A stretch of 64,000 nt of DNA from Dipteronia dyeriana (Eukaryota; Streptophyta; Magnoliopsida; Sapindales; Sapindaceae). Shown one piece after another: positions 1 to 9,767 of this stretch (its first letter is position 1; each line of letters begins with the position of its first letter). A program made the position numbers and the translations under genes. The stretch spans positions 5,661,768 through 5,725,767 of the forward strand of contig CM065300.1 in NCBI GenBank assembly GCA_032871835.1, given 5' to 3'. Under the pieces are notes generated by a model that searched no databases, was not told where the DNA came from, and worked only from the letters and a program-made list of their open reading frames with translations.

Positions 1-199
1 TATTTCTTCGCTACTTAGGGCATTTATACTAGGTTCTTCATCTAATGCTTATAATAATGAGTTTTCATATACTAGTTTTGGGGATTCTTCTATAGTCGTG
101 GCTTTCTTTATATAGGGTAGATTACTAGTTTCTAGTTTAGGCTGAATAAAAGTTGGCTTTTTAAAGAAATTAACACCACTAGGTGTGATTAATATGCTT

Positions 200-665
200 C
201 TGTTATTTCCTAAAATAAAATTTAATTCTAAGACAAATTTATAGCTTGTTGGCTGATTTGTAATTAATGTTTATGGTAAGTTATGAGTTTCTCCATTAAT
301 CCTAACAGGTATGTTTATTAAACATTCGGTTATCTGAATTGTGCTTTCACTAAATGTTCCTAGTCCTATATAAGCTCCTAACTAAGTCCTATATTCTTCA
401 GGGGCTAAATCTTCATGGATGATGCACTTGTTAGCACCACTATCTATCATTGCTTTAGTTCTTATTGGTCTTGACTTATAAGTATTTTTACATCTATTAA
501 AATTAATTCACGTCCAGCTCTATTTATTTCATTTTCTTGTCTACTATCTTGTTGGTTTATGCAATCTTTACAATAATATCTTTTATTGTCCTCATAACCT
601 TGATTAAAATTTTTGTTACATTTATAACAATTTTTTCCTAAAAAAGATGTAATTTCTTCTATCAT
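200..665 (-). pseudogene. Retroviral-type aspartic protease remnant (caulimovirid)
   Basis: The active-site triad D-S-G followed by Ala is encoded at 444-433, preceded by small hydrophobic residues (Ala-Met-Ile) as in pepsin-like retroviral proteases. Downstream (towards position 200) are hydrophobic strands with an Ile-Leu-Gly segment expected of the second half of the protease fold. The open stretch 665-462, with two extra CxxC pairs, lies just upstream but in another frame, so there is a frameshift near 480. An in-frame stop follows the active site near 385. Confidence 0.6.
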
Positions 666-876
666 ATTTATTGCAGATTCACTATTTTGTTCTACCTCAC
701 TAGAACTTTCTTCTGACTCTAATTAAACTAGATGAGCTATCTTCTGAACTATAGGAATCTAATATACGTATACTTTCGTTATTAGTTATATCTTCTAGAT
801 TGTAGACTTCTTATAGATTCTCTAAATCTTCTATATCTATTATTTTTGCTAAATTAACTTTTTCTTTATTATCTGA

Positions 877-918
877 ACAATTTGATTTGATATGACCCAT
901 TCTTCCACATATATAACA
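877..918 (-). pseudogene. CCHC zinc knuckle of the viral coat protein
   Basis: Fourteen codons with the spacing C-x2-C-x4-H-x4-C, the nucleic-acid-binding knuckle found at the C-terminus of retroviral gag and caulimovirid coat proteins. It is out of frame with the coat-like region upstream. A poly-T/poly-G tract (1067-1096) lies in between, so the frame was probably lost there. Confidence 0.75.
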
Positions 919-1079
919 CTCTTACAATCTTTATGATTTTTTCTCTTATAGATTTTCTTCTTGTATTTAAAAGCCTTTTTTACTACATTCTTTTATCATT
1001 ATTATACTTAAAAAACTTCTTAGGATTAGGCTTCTTGTAAGGTTATTGAATTTATTGTAAGGTTTTTTTTTTTTTGGTT

Positions 1080-1096
1080 GGGGGGGGGGGGGGGGG
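1080..1096. repeat. Poly-G tract (17 G) next to poly-T
   Basis: Seventeen consecutive G follow a T-rich run and a short TTGGTTG bridge. It is one of three long G/C homopolymers in the window (others at 24053-24086 and 33448-33476). Confidence 0.95.
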
Positions 1097-1265
1097 TTAT
1101 CTTTAAGGATTGTAAGGTCGTCTTTTCTTGTATTTCTTCCTATAACTTTTAGTTCTTCCACATCCAAGTGTGGGTACTTCGTATAAATCTATACACATTT
1201 TTCTAAACTGTACTTGAGCTTGGCGTCTAAGCTTTTCTTCATCACACATGTCTCATATTCTTTTT

Positions 1266-2303
1266 CTAACAAATTCTACCATAGGTATAAACGAAACTTG
1301 CCAGAATAATCCTTCTTTTTTTCATTTCTTTAAACCACTTGTCTAAATCTTTGTATAATCTTTCACCTATTTTTTCTGGTAACTTATTTACAAACTTCAT
1401 TAAAAGATTCTCATCATAGGGTCTTCCTATCTGACTCCAATATTTGTAAAATAAATCTACATAATAGTCAAAGTAATGTAAATCACATATCTGTAATTGT
1501 TCTAAACATCTTATTGCTCTAACTTGCTTCTGTGTGTCTTCTGCTTCTTCCATTGATGCTCCTAGTATACATTTCCTTATTCCATCTATAAAGCTTAAAA
1601 CTGTAATATTTATTTCAAATTCTTCTAATTCTAAATTTCTTTCTTTGCCTTTTTTTTTTATAAATTCTCTCCATCCTAAATAAGTTTGCTTTTCATTGTA
1701 TCCTAAAGTGCTTTCCGAATATACTAGCTTATACTTATAATCTACTACATTACTAAGGGCTTCCACGGAATGTCTAATCAGATTTCCTTCCCATCTATTA
1801 AAAATATGCTTTCAATCTTTAGGCTTATGTCCTTGTAGACTTAGAATTAATATATCTTTAGCTTCTGGAGATTTCCTCCAATTTTCTAATTTTGTCTTTG
1901 TTTTATAAATTCTTTCTTTATCTTTAAAATCTCTATACTCTTCTTTTGAATCATGAATCCTTTTTTTTAGGTAATCTTCTATTCTAGAGGTAGTAGGGAG
2001 TCCATCAACATCTGGTATTCTTGGTCCACTACCTTCTCCTTCTTCTACTTCAGCTTTATCCTCTCCTGCATATACTTCATCTTCTATATAGTAAATGCTT
2101 ACTATATTATCTAGGCTTAACTGCTCATAATTTATACTTTCTATAAGAATCTTGTCTATTTCTTTATCATCTAATTCTAGGTTATTACATATTTCTTCAA
2201 ACACTTCTTCTGGTAAATATTCCATTGGCTTATTAAATATTAATTCTATAATAAGATCCCTACCTTCTATTAAGGTTTTTTCTCTATTAATGGCTTGTTC
2301 CAT
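1266..2303 (-). pseudogene. Coat-protein-like (gag) region, broken (caulimovirid)
   Basis: Two open stretches (2318-1812 and 1766-1266) are in the same frame and separated by one TGA at 1812-1814, so this was one coding region. The first ATG (2303) follows the upstream stop by four bases. The N-terminal half is acidic (Glu/Asp-rich around 2010-2100), as in caulimovirid coat proteins. The downstream half contains an aromatic-rich segment followed by a Lys-Leu-Pro, then Ile-Gly and Trp-containing helix, the pattern of the pararetroviral capsid core. Past 1266 the frame is lost before the zinc knuckle. Confidence 0.55.
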
Positions 2304-2307
2304 TATA

Positions 2308-2634
2308 TCAATCTTCAAACTCTTCTTCTGTTATTTCTATATTGTTATGGTTCTTATAACCTTTAAATCTCTGGACAGTATGATTCTTCTTATCTGTGTA
2401 TATACTATTATCTTTATGAATTTCTATACTCTGAGCTTCTAGTTCGGGTAATTTCCATTCGAATCCTTGTATCTCACTTTTATTTAGTTTCTTAGGTACT
2501 TGCATTTTTACATAATCACTATGAAAATGTTCTACTATACTTTTATTTATGAACCTAAACTTTTTATGGTATTTATTGTAACACCTACCTAATACAAATA
2601 TCTTTATCCTAAGATTTTTATACTTTGTATTCAT
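2308..2634 (-). pseudogene. Putative movement-protein C-terminal remnant (caulimovirid)
   Basis: A 108-residue open frame, rich in Lys, His and aromatic residues, lies directly upstream of the coat-like frame. Its assignment as the end of a 30K-type movement protein rests on position and general character, not on a diagnostic motif. The N-terminal part is missing: upstream sequence (2641-2715) is short, AT-rich and ends at a TATC simple repeat and the neighbouring LTR element. Confidence 0.4.
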
Positions 2635-2715
2635 ATTGAAACCTTTAGTTTGTATAATTAATTTTACTTTACTACAAAATTCACTAATATCTATATCTAT
2701 ATCTATATCTAGGAA

Positions 2716-2832
2716 TTGATTCTAGACAACAATTAAGCTAATCAAATCATATTCAAATTTCAAATTTCTTAATCAAGAGAATCCTTTAACTTAGGGAACA
2801 ATGACAAATCAAATCATTAATATTCTTCTATA
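2716..2832 (-). repeat. Truncated 3' LTR of the small LTR element
   Basis: About 115 bp matching the start of the 5' LTR. Similarity stops near 2716, where TATC-repeat and viral sequence begin. Confidence 0.7.
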
Positions 2833-2859
2833 TGCCCCCGCAAGATGGAGCTCCATGAG

Positions 2860-3345
2860 GAGATTTCAATCTTAGCCTTAAGAGTGAGATGATGGTGGTC
2901 GGAGAAGAGACACTTGTTGCTGGTGATGTTTGAAGAAGAAGGCGACGTTGGTCGTTAAAAAGAAAAGAAGCGATATTGATCGTAGAAAGAGCCGACAGAG
3001 GTGACGCCCATAGCTGGTGGTAGTGGTGCCTACAGTGAGTTGTACCGGTGACTAAAGAAAGAGACGATGCTCTTAATGTTCGAAGAAAAAGGAGACGTTG
3101 ATGGCTAAAAAGAGAAGAAGCGATGTTGATCACTTTGTAGAAAGAGTCGGCAGAGGTGACACCCATAGCTGGTAGCAGTGGTGTCGACTGTGAGTTTGAC
3201 CGGTGACTAAAGAAAGAGGCAACACTGGTCGCTAAAAAGAGAGGAAGCGATGTTGATCGCTTGGCTGGAAGAACGACGTTGGTCGCTGAAAAGAAAGGAA
3301 GCGATGTTTGTCACTTGGTAGTAAGGAGTTGATAGAACGGTCATC
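2860..3345 (-). repeat. Diverged tandem repeats inside the small LTR element
   Basis: A ~170-200 bp unit recurs at about 2930-3060, 3085-3210 and 3215-3340, in shorter and longer versions. Shared pieces on the plus strand include GACGTTGGTCGCT, AAGCGATGTTGATC, GCAGAGGTGACACCCATAGC and GACCGGTGACTAAAGAAAG. Open frames crossing it are a by-product of the repeat. Confidence 0.75.
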
Positions 3346-3430
3346 AACGATAGTAGAAAAAAAGATATAGAAAAGAGACCTAAAAGAGAAAAAAAAAACT
3401 CAATTTTTTTTTCTTACGGTATGATCGATG

Positions 3431-3442
3431 CTCTGATACCAT
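3431..3442 (-). other. tRNA-iMet primer-binding site
   Basis: Minus strand reads TGGTATCAGAGC, complementary to the 3' end of plant initiator tRNA-Met, directly after the LTR end CAACA. Confidence 0.85.
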
Positions 3443-3703
3443 GTTGAAAGTAATGGATAAAGAAAATAATCTGCTATTTCTTATTATAATTCTTCTTCGT
3501 AGGAGGATATTTATTGGATGAATACAATAATGAAAGAATAAATAAACAAAATACAAAAGGATAAATCAACTTGCTAGTCAAACTAATTAATCCTAGGCAA
3601 CAATTAAGCTAATCAAATCATATTCAAATTTCAAATTTCCTAATCAAGAGAATCCTTTAACTTAGGGAACAAGGACAAATCAAATCATTAATATTCTTCT
3701 ATA
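3443..3703 (-). repeat. 5' LTR of the small LTR element
   Basis: 261 bp. Its first ~112 bp on the minus strand (3703-3592) match 2832-2719 with only a few differences. Its inner end CAACA abuts the primer-binding site. Confidence 0.7.
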
Positions 3704-3876
3704 CTAACTAGTGGCAACCCGGCAGTGGTGGTAAGTTTATCTTCTCGTCAAAACAATTCCCAACTATATTCATGTGATTTGCGGTCTATTTCATCAAAAC
3801 TAACTCTAATACCAATTAGATTTTCATGCATCATAATTAATCAAAATGAAATACAAACTAAAAACAATTCACTTAC
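3704..3876 (-). other. Residual intron of the transporter relic
   Basis: Non-coding sequence between the donor at 3876 and the LTR element edge at 3703. No further exon is seen, so the rest of the gene is missing or displaced by the insertion. Confidence 0.4.
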
Positions 3877-4094
3877 GATACTGCAGGCAATTGAACAACA
3901 GATGATGTCGAGATTTCTGGAGAGGAAATCTAACAAGTAAGCCACAACAACCCCTAGTAACCCTGATACTCCATAAAGAATAGTCACAAATTCAGCAGCT
4001 TTCATAAGATGATATTCCTTTCCATCGTTGGTGAAGTATGTTATCAAAATATTCAATATAGAATTGTGTACCATATTGCAGCCGAACACCAATA
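3877..4094 (-). pseudogene. NRT1/PTR-family transporter, isolated internal exon
   Basis: An exon of exactly 218 bp, bounded on the minus strand by an acceptor (TTTGCAG ending at 4095) and donor (GTAAGT at 3876-3871). A 218-bp second exon is typical of NRT1/PTR (NPF) nitrate/peptide transporter genes. The product has the family pattern: Asn-x-x-x-Tyr-Phe-Thr-Asn, then Ala-Ala..Val..Gly-Val-Ser-Gly-Leu-Leu, then Val-Ala-Tyr-Leu-Leu-Asp-Phe, i.e. transmembrane helices near the N-terminus. These proteins move nitrate, peptides or hormones across membranes. No neighbouring exon is recognisable: downstream, the sequence runs into the LTR element at 3703, and upstream only AT-rich DNA is seen. Likely a truncated gene relic. 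Confidence 0.65.
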
Positions 4095-4440
4095 CTGCAA
4101 ATTAATAGAAATTAATATATTAAAAACAAATAAATTTTAATTGAGTCCCTTCTTCCAATCACCATTTAATATGAAGAAAAAAGAAGGATTATTACATGCA
4201 TAAACATAAATTAGATATCTATTAAAAGATTTAACCAATAGATAAAATTTAAATTAATAGATGATCCATCTCTCTATTCTAAAAATAGATGACTCTTCTT
4301 TATCACCTAATTTCTCTAGTTTTTATTACCATGAACCTCTTTCAAGCCAAAACTATAACAATAACGAGGGAGGAAAAACGAAACACTGATCAATGTCTAC
4401 GGTAATAATCGAATACTGAGTATTTACTTATCATACTAAG
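4095..4440. other. AT-rich spacer, no gene seen
   Basis: The part next to 4095 should be the intron upstream of the transporter exon. No first exon is recognisable. Confidence 0.4.
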
Positions 4441-4701
4441 TTACTAACTTGAACCACCGAAAAAATGAGGGGAGAGAAGGTTGGAGAGAGAAGTTCTCGT
4501 TTCATTGATTCCAGGCCAAACACTCGTGAGCCAGGCAGGGAATACGGCGAGAGGGGATTTCTTGAAGCTAGGAAAGATTTTAGGGAGAGTTTATTCTCGT
4601 TTTTCATTGATAACATCAATCCGCAGACTGATGTAGAGTGTATACGGGGAGTCTTCAAAGTTTTCATGAGAGATAGATATTTTGAAGAAAACTATTCTTG
4701 A
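4441..4701 (+). mobile_element. LINE ORF1 5' fragment (LINE-7)
   Basis: A 78-codon frame from 4465 starts with a charged Arg/Glu/Ser-rich leader, then the first strand of an RRM (FSFFIDNINPQ, RNP2-like). The same arrangement occurs in ORF1 of LINE-3 (36300-36000) and LINE-5 (50952-51281). The frame breaks after the first RRM helix and LINE similarity ends near 4690, so only the 5' end of a LINE is present. Confidence 0.65.
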
Positions 4702-5056
4702 ATCACGAATCAAATATCTTTTTGATTTTTAAAAGAATAAGTGAGCTATAAATGTAAGTTACCTTGAATTTGTTCATGATGTTATACATTGAATTAGTTA
4801 ACTTGATATATTTTCCCAAACTTTTATAGATAAGAGTGGTGATTATTGTTTTTCGATCAATAATTAATTGTGGAAATTTTAATTTTATAAATAAATAAAA
4901 TTTGAAAATATGACATTAATGATCATGTTCAATTTATATGATTTTTCAATTTATATTTTACAATAATCACATCGTGTAGGTAGTATACTAGTCTGTATTA
5001 TATATATGTATGTATATGATAATAATAATATAAAAATAGCTCATTTCATTACTGCC
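4702..5056. other. AT-rich spacer
   Basis: Non-coding AT-rich DNA with short TATATA and ATAATA runs. I see no gene or element border except the LINE-1 tail beginning at 5057. Confidence 0.5.
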
Positions 5057-5368
5057 TTTTTTTTTTTTTTGAATTGCAGTTGATTAATGTCGAAAAACTA
5101 GAGGAAGAACAACAGGGCATACTGCCACAAGCCTGAAGACAAACCAACCGGAACAACAAACACCCCAACAACAAGAACACATCACTAAGAACTATAGAAA
5201 GGCAGAACCCCCAAACCACAAACACCAAACAAGACCAGAAAAAACAAAGAAAAAGCTGAAAAGGGACCCAACAAACACCGGACAAAAACCAAGCACCCAG
5301 ACGACTACCAACACCCTGAAAACACTTCAGACAGGGCAAGCAAACAAAAACAACCAGCAGTAAAACAA

Positions 5369-6172
5369 TCACCTGCATTCGCCATACTCCATAAAATCAT
5401 CCAACATCTTGAAACCCAACTTCGCGAGCCTATCAACAAACTGATTTGAAACTTTTGGACTAAAAACCACCTTGCCATCAAAACGCTCCAAAGAACTGTA
5501 AATATCATAGATTAAGTCCACATGATTTATGCTACCAATACCCTCTCCATTGATCCAAGAAACAACCATTCTCGAGTCAGTGGCAATATCTATATTTATG
5601 TTCACAAAGGAATGGGTAAAAACAAATAGCGCACACGCTTTGTGGATTGCAATCAACTTAGCCGAATTGGGATCTTTAATTCCAATATGGCAAGAAAACA
5701 TACACATCACTTTGCCCTCACAATTCCTCAAAACACCACTAATTCCGGTCGGACTAGGATTCCCTAAAACTGAGCCATCTACATTGAACTTCAAGTCCGA
5801 ATTCGCAGGCGGAATCCAGTCAGCTCTCATGTTCTTTTTGATTGACTTAACGCCCACACAAAGTTCCTTAATGTTTAGGAGCATATCAGTCAAGGTCTCC
5901 TTAGAACCTTTACTATGATGCTTGAACCACCACGCCACCCGGAACTTCACCATGTCAATTGCTTGCCAAACATTAGTTTCTTTGTCATTGAAAACAACTT
6001 GATTCCTACTCTCCCACACCGTCCACACCACCGCATAGAACAACACCTCCCAAGCTCTTAGATATTTTGTTGAAGGCACTAACCCAATCCAATTTTCCCA
6101 CCAACCTTTAATGTCACCATTAGTACAATACACCACGTTCCACCAATTCATACAAGTAGTCCATAACTTCCA
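5369..6172 (-). pseudogene. LINE-1 ORF2 C-terminus: zf-RVT end and RNase H
   Basis: After the solo LTR the ORF resumes with the end of the zf-RVT region (Trp-Trp-rich) and a Trp-rich helix, then an RNase H domain starting at the FNVDG motif with first catalytic Asp. The second acidic position, Glu in LINE-4 (Thr-Glu-Leu-Trp-Ala-Ile), is Lys here (Ala-Lys-Leu-Ile-Ala-Ile), so the RNase H is probably inactive. ATDSRMVVSWIN and a C-terminal Asp-Arg-Leu-Ala-Lys-Leu follow. RNase H degrades the RNA strand during LINE replication. The longer open frame that begins at 6361 fuses 63 codons of antisense LTR sequence to this and is not a natural N-terminus. Confidence 0.85.
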
Positions 6173-6429
6173 TGACAAGACCCACCCCGACTCCTCTCTT
6201 GAGTACGAGGGAGATCCTGTTAGTTGCACTTTTACTAACATTGTAAATGAATTTTGACTAAAATTCCATAGAAAATACTTGTTTTTAAACATAAAAAATG
6301 ATGCAATTATAGAATGCAAAATGTACATAACTGCAAGTCTTTTATTGCCATTTTTGTTCATTACAAAAACTGTCTAAAAATAACTAACCAGTCCAAAAAC
6401 CGACCACTTTTTTTTTTTTTTTAAGAAAC

Positions 6430-6565
6430 AGTCAAAATCCCGACTAGAAAACCGACCAGGGCCGAGTAAGAAACCGACCACGCCTGACTAAGAAATCCGA
6501 CCATGCCAACTAAGAAACCCGAACACGGCCGATTAAGAAACCCGAACACGGCCGACCATGCATCT
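6430..6565 (-). repeat. LTR minisatellite (GGTCGGNTTTCTTA-like units)
   Basis: Imperfect short units (plus strand: variants of AAGAAACCGACCACGGCCG) in tandem. The same array occurs in the Ty3 LTRs at 16675-16840 and 22965-23100 with different unit counts. Confidence 0.75.
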
Positions 6566-6606
6566 CAAAATATGTACAACATAAAAATCAAAATGCATGA
6601 CTCTTA

Positions 6607-7787
6607 GGGCCCATCCTGTAAGCGTTTTTCTGTTGTTGTTTTTCGAAAATAAAAATGAAAATGAAAACAGTATTTTTGATTTCAATTTCGAATTCTGAAA
6701 ACTCGTCTGGTAGCATATACTGAAAGCTGTATTTTAAAAATGAAAACGGAAAAAAAAACGCGTCTGGTAGGTTAAACGAAAACTATAAAAAATTGAAATA
6801 TCAATTTTGACATTTTGTTTAATATTATTAACAAATTGATTACATGATTAACCAATATAATTTTTGTATTATTGTAATTTTTAAATTAAACAAAAGTAAC
6901 ACATCAAAAATTAATTCAAAAAAACATGTCAAAAAATGAATTAATCAAAACTAAACTCTTAAATTATAAATAAATAATTAGAATATATATATATATATAT
7001 AAATATATATTATATAATAAAAATATAACTGTATATATTATATTAATATATATATACATATTATAATGATATATAATATATATATAAATTATTATTACAT
7101 ATATTATAATTTATTTTATAATAATATTATTTTATATATTAAATATTATTATATAATAATACATGATATATTACATTATATCCTATATAAATATATAATA
7201 TTTGATATATTATTGTATATAATAACGTTATATATATATAGTGTTAATATATATATATATATTATATTATAATATTATATATATATATATAATATAATGT
7301 TTTGTTATTATATATAATATATAATATATTATTATTTATAATATTTTATATATATATATTATTTTATAATATATATTATAATATATATATAATAATAATA
7401 ATAATAATAATTATAATGTGTGTATATATATTGCATGAATACTTTTAGTTCTAATTAGAAATAAATTATTCTTGAATATATATAAGAGGGACACTTTGGT
7501 TATTTGAAAATCTTGTCCCTTCTTGTCCTAACTATATCAAACGCATAACAGTACAATTAATAGTTAAAAAAAATTATATATAAAAAAGTTAAAAACAAAA
7601 TGAAAAACAAAAACAAAAACAAAAAAAACAAGTATTTTGTGTTTTTCAAATCTTTCACTTTTAACAATGATTTTGTTTTTTTTTTTAAAAAAAAATAAAA
7701 TGAAAAACGGTTAACGAACACGTTTTCGAAATCGTATTTAAAAAATAAAAATAAAAACGAACTGAAAAATTGTTGTAGGACGAGGCC
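6607..7787. mobile_element. PIF/Harbinger (Tourist-like) MITE, 1.18 kb, AT-rich core
   Basis: Flanked by TTA duplications (6604-6606, 7788-7790). The undisrupted site is visible in the Ty3 5' LTR near 16610, where the sequence runs straight through with one TTA-equivalent. Ends are imperfect inverted repeats: GGGCCCATCCTGTAAGCG at the left, and GGCCTCGTCCTACAACAA (reverse complement) at the right, each leading into a poly-T-rich stretch. The core (6960-7440) is nearly pure A/T with TATATA and ATA microsatellites and no transposase. Confidence 0.85.
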
Positions 7788-8202
7788 TTATACTTTAAAT
7801 GTTATCAAATGGCCCACCTCAAAACTGAAGAGACCGCACGACTGAGCAGCTATCTGAAAAATATTTTGAAGATAAAAGGATGAACGCTAACGTCTAGTGA
7901 GTGAATGAAAACTTTTAAAAAAATATATGAGTTTTGTTCCAAGCAATCTTTTCAATATGCATCAATTAAACCATATTAGATATTACTGTATCATGCCAAA
8001 TAATTCCATAAACAACAAAATTGGGTAGTTGAAGATAATATATCCATAATCACATTTGATAAACTGATGCAAATCTTTTCTGATCATGAACAATGTAATT
8101 TATAAAATCTCATTCTACACCAAATTTATACACAGGGATAATCTTCAATACGTACACCGAATTACTTCGCGCATATGTAGAGTTAGGAATAACATCTTCA
8201 TA

Positions 8203-8300
8203 CACGTGCAGAGCGACTCAAGACTCTAAACATCTGTCGTACACGTGTAGAGCGACTCATCTGACATATACATCTGTCATAAACATCTGTCGTACACGTG
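8203..8300 (-). promoter_or_regulatory. Three G-box (CACGTG) repeats in the solo LTR
   Basis: CACGTG occurs at 8203-8208, 8242-8247 and 8295-8300, each inside a repeated ~40-53 bp unit also containing AGAGCGACTCA. The related Ty3 LTRs have two units each. G-boxes bind plant bZIP and bHLH factors, so this may be an LTR enhancer; that role is inferred. Confidence 0.55.
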
Positions 8301-8428
8301 TAGAGCGACTCATCTGACATATACATGTGTAGAACGGCCTCAAAAGCCAATAAAAGTAACTGGGGAATGGTACAAACATGATGCTTTTATGAAATCAATC
8401 ATAATCTCTTCTCAATATTTAATAAAAG

Positions 8429-8431
<3 letters not shown>

Positions 8432-8466
<35 letters not shown>
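8432..8466. repeat. (AT)n microsatellite in the solo LTR
   Basis: Uninterrupted AT dinucleotides; a second run lies at 8880-8911. Confidence 0.95.
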
Positions 8467-8472
<6 letters not shown>

Positions 8473-8874
8473 TATGAGTACTAATATAAGCATAAAAACA
8501 TTCTTTCAATTCTCTGTATAATCACTATAAATCATAAGAAGAAATAAAACGCTTAAATGATTTCCAGACAATTAATTTAAAGCGTAAAACTGGAAAATTC
8601 CGAGTTAAGAAATAAAACTGAAAACTTTTCCACTCACAACTTAGACTTCAAGCTTAATTCGGACCAAGTACGCTAGGTTCCTCTACTTCGTCATCTTTCC
8701 CTAACAATCGCACAAAATCCAAATTAGAATCCTTGGAATTCAATGAAGAATCAACCAAAAATCTAAAAATGTCACAAGAGAACTCCACTGACTTCTTTCC
8801 CTCTTTCCTTGCCTCTCTTTTCTTCCCCTATATACGATTCTACTTCTTTCTAACTGATATCATGTTTATCCTCC

Positions 8875-8913
<39 letters not shown>

Positions 8914-9056
8914 ATAGACATAGCTACAGTTAAGAGCTAGTTATCTAAGCTCACAGCTGTCTGTCAACAAGACAGACAACAAATGCTTACTTACCTGATC
9001 ACTTTTCATATTTTTTTAAGCATCTCAATTTGGACCTGAATGGTTTGGGCCTTACA

Positions 9057-9767
9057 TTCCATGTCCAAATACAATGAAAAAAGACATGATTCATGGATTC
9101 CTTACCATTGTTGCAAAGCTTACAATCCACATCCACAAACATACCAAATCTTCGTAGCACATCCTCAACATGCACTCTTCCCCTAAGAAGTTGCCAAGTA
9201 AGGAATTCCACCTTTGGAGGACAAATACCTCTCCAAGGAAGCCTATCTAACCAACTATCACAACCATCAAAATCCTCCAAAGCTTTGCGGAAGGACATAA
9301 CAGAAAAAGAACTTGACGAATTATAACCTCAAACAATTGTATCCTTAATTGAATTCTGAATGATCACGCAGTCAAGACACTTCTTGAAACAATTCCATTG
9401 ACCTTTCTCCCAATCGAACGGGGGTCTTCTCAGCTCCACCTTCCACACCCATTTTTGATTTTGCCATTGCCCAAAAACTGAAATAAAGCCAATCTTATTC
9501 ACTGCTAAAGCATACATTCTCGGAAAAACTACTTTCAACTGACGCGAATCTACCATGATGTCCTTCCAAAGCCTGATATTTGTTCCATTTTCTACAACCA
9601 CCTGAACAACTTTAAAGAAAACTGAAGCCTACCTTGAACCCAACCTAAAAACATTAGCAACAGCCTTAATAAAGAAAGAGGGAGCTGATAAGGTCTTCCA
9701 ATCCCACAACAGCCTATTCCCATATACTCAATACTTATCACACACTACTATCTTCCAAATAGGTGAC
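9057..9767 (-). pseudogene. LINE-1 ORF2 middle: linker and zf-RVT
   Basis: Open stretch 9601-9329 is the post-RT linker (Trp-Lys-Asp.., WVWKVELRRPPFDWEK pattern shared with LINE-4 at 38600-38660). Stretch 9298-9062 is the zf-RVT domain: W-R-G-I-C-P-P-K-V-E-F, then Cys-Lys-Leu-Cys and His..Phe-Phe-His-Cys. Stops near 9327 and other breaks interrupt the frame. The domain follows the reverse transcriptase in plant L1 LINEs and is thought to bind nucleic acid. Confidence 0.85.

Larger units (their letters stand above)
1..2640 (-). mobile_element. Endogenous caulimovirid (plant pararetrovirus) fragment
   Basis: Read on the minus strand, the order is a putative movement-protein tail (2634-2308), coat-protein-like region (2303-1266), CCHC zinc knuckle (918-877) and a retroviral-type aspartic protease with a DSG active site (444-436). 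This is the gene order of Caulimoviridae; reverse transcriptase would lie beyond position 1. The first two frames are closely packed: the second ATG (2303-2301) lies four bases after the stop of the first (2310-2308), as in compact pararetroviral genomes. The copy is decayed: an in-frame TGA at 1812-1814, further stops, and frame changes between the coat region, knuckle and protease. It is therefore an old integrated copy and not an active virus. A Ty3 gag-protease fragment is the main alternative; the compact two-ORF arrangement argues against it. Genus not resolved. Confidence 0.6.
2716..3703 (-). mobile_element. Small non-autonomous LTR retroelement (TRIM/LARD-like)
   Basis: On the minus strand: a 5' LTR (3703-3443) ending in CAACA, then the tRNA-iMet primer-binding site TGGTATCAGAGC (3442-3431), about 600 bp of internal sequence without a credible ORF, a G-rich polypurine-like stretch (2842-2833), and the start of a 3' LTR (2832-2716) nearly identical to the 5' LTR start. 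The 3' LTR is cut short at about 2716, next to the caulimovirid fragment. The element encodes no gag or pol, so it would have depended on another retroelement. The outer LTR end (TATAG) does not begin with the usual TG, so the extreme edge may be missing. Confidence 0.7.
6173..9056 (-). mobile_element. Solo LTR of the Ty3 family, inserted in LINE-1
   Basis: On the minus strand it begins TGTAAGGCCC (9056) and ends ...GGGTCTTGTCA (6173), the same termini as the LTRs of the Ty3 element at 15431-23348, and it aligns with them through most of its length. It is flanked by the 5-bp duplication TTCCA (6168-6172 and 9057-9061). Without the nested MITE (6607-7787 plus its TTA) it is about 1.7 kb, matching the 1662-bp 5' LTR. 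No internal region is present, so it is a product of LTR-LTR recombination. Confidence 0.9.

Noticed and set aside
2828..3166. 112-residue minus-strand frame
   Set aside because: Crosses the tandem-repeat interior of the small LTR element; it is repeat translated by chance.
3431..3442. Using the primer-binding site as the start of the caulimovirid genome
   Set aside because: It directly follows a CAACA LTR end with matching LTR copies on both sides, so it belongs to the small LTR element. Caulimovirids use the same tRNA site, so it was a plausible alternative.
5049..5378. 109-residue minus-strand frame with many hydrophobic residues
   Set aside because: It lies in the LINE-1 3' UTR, whose T/G-rich sequence reads as a false membrane protein.
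5529..5918. 129-residue plus-strand frame opposite the LINE-1 RNase H
   Set aside because: Antisense shadow of the RNase H region.
6200..6361. N-terminal extension of the LINE-1 RNase H frame to 6361
   Set aside because: The first ~63 codons are antisense solo-LTR sequence, not LINE.
7066..7272. Tyr/Ile-rich frame at 7066-7272
   Set aside because: Encoded by TATATA microsatellite inside the MITE.
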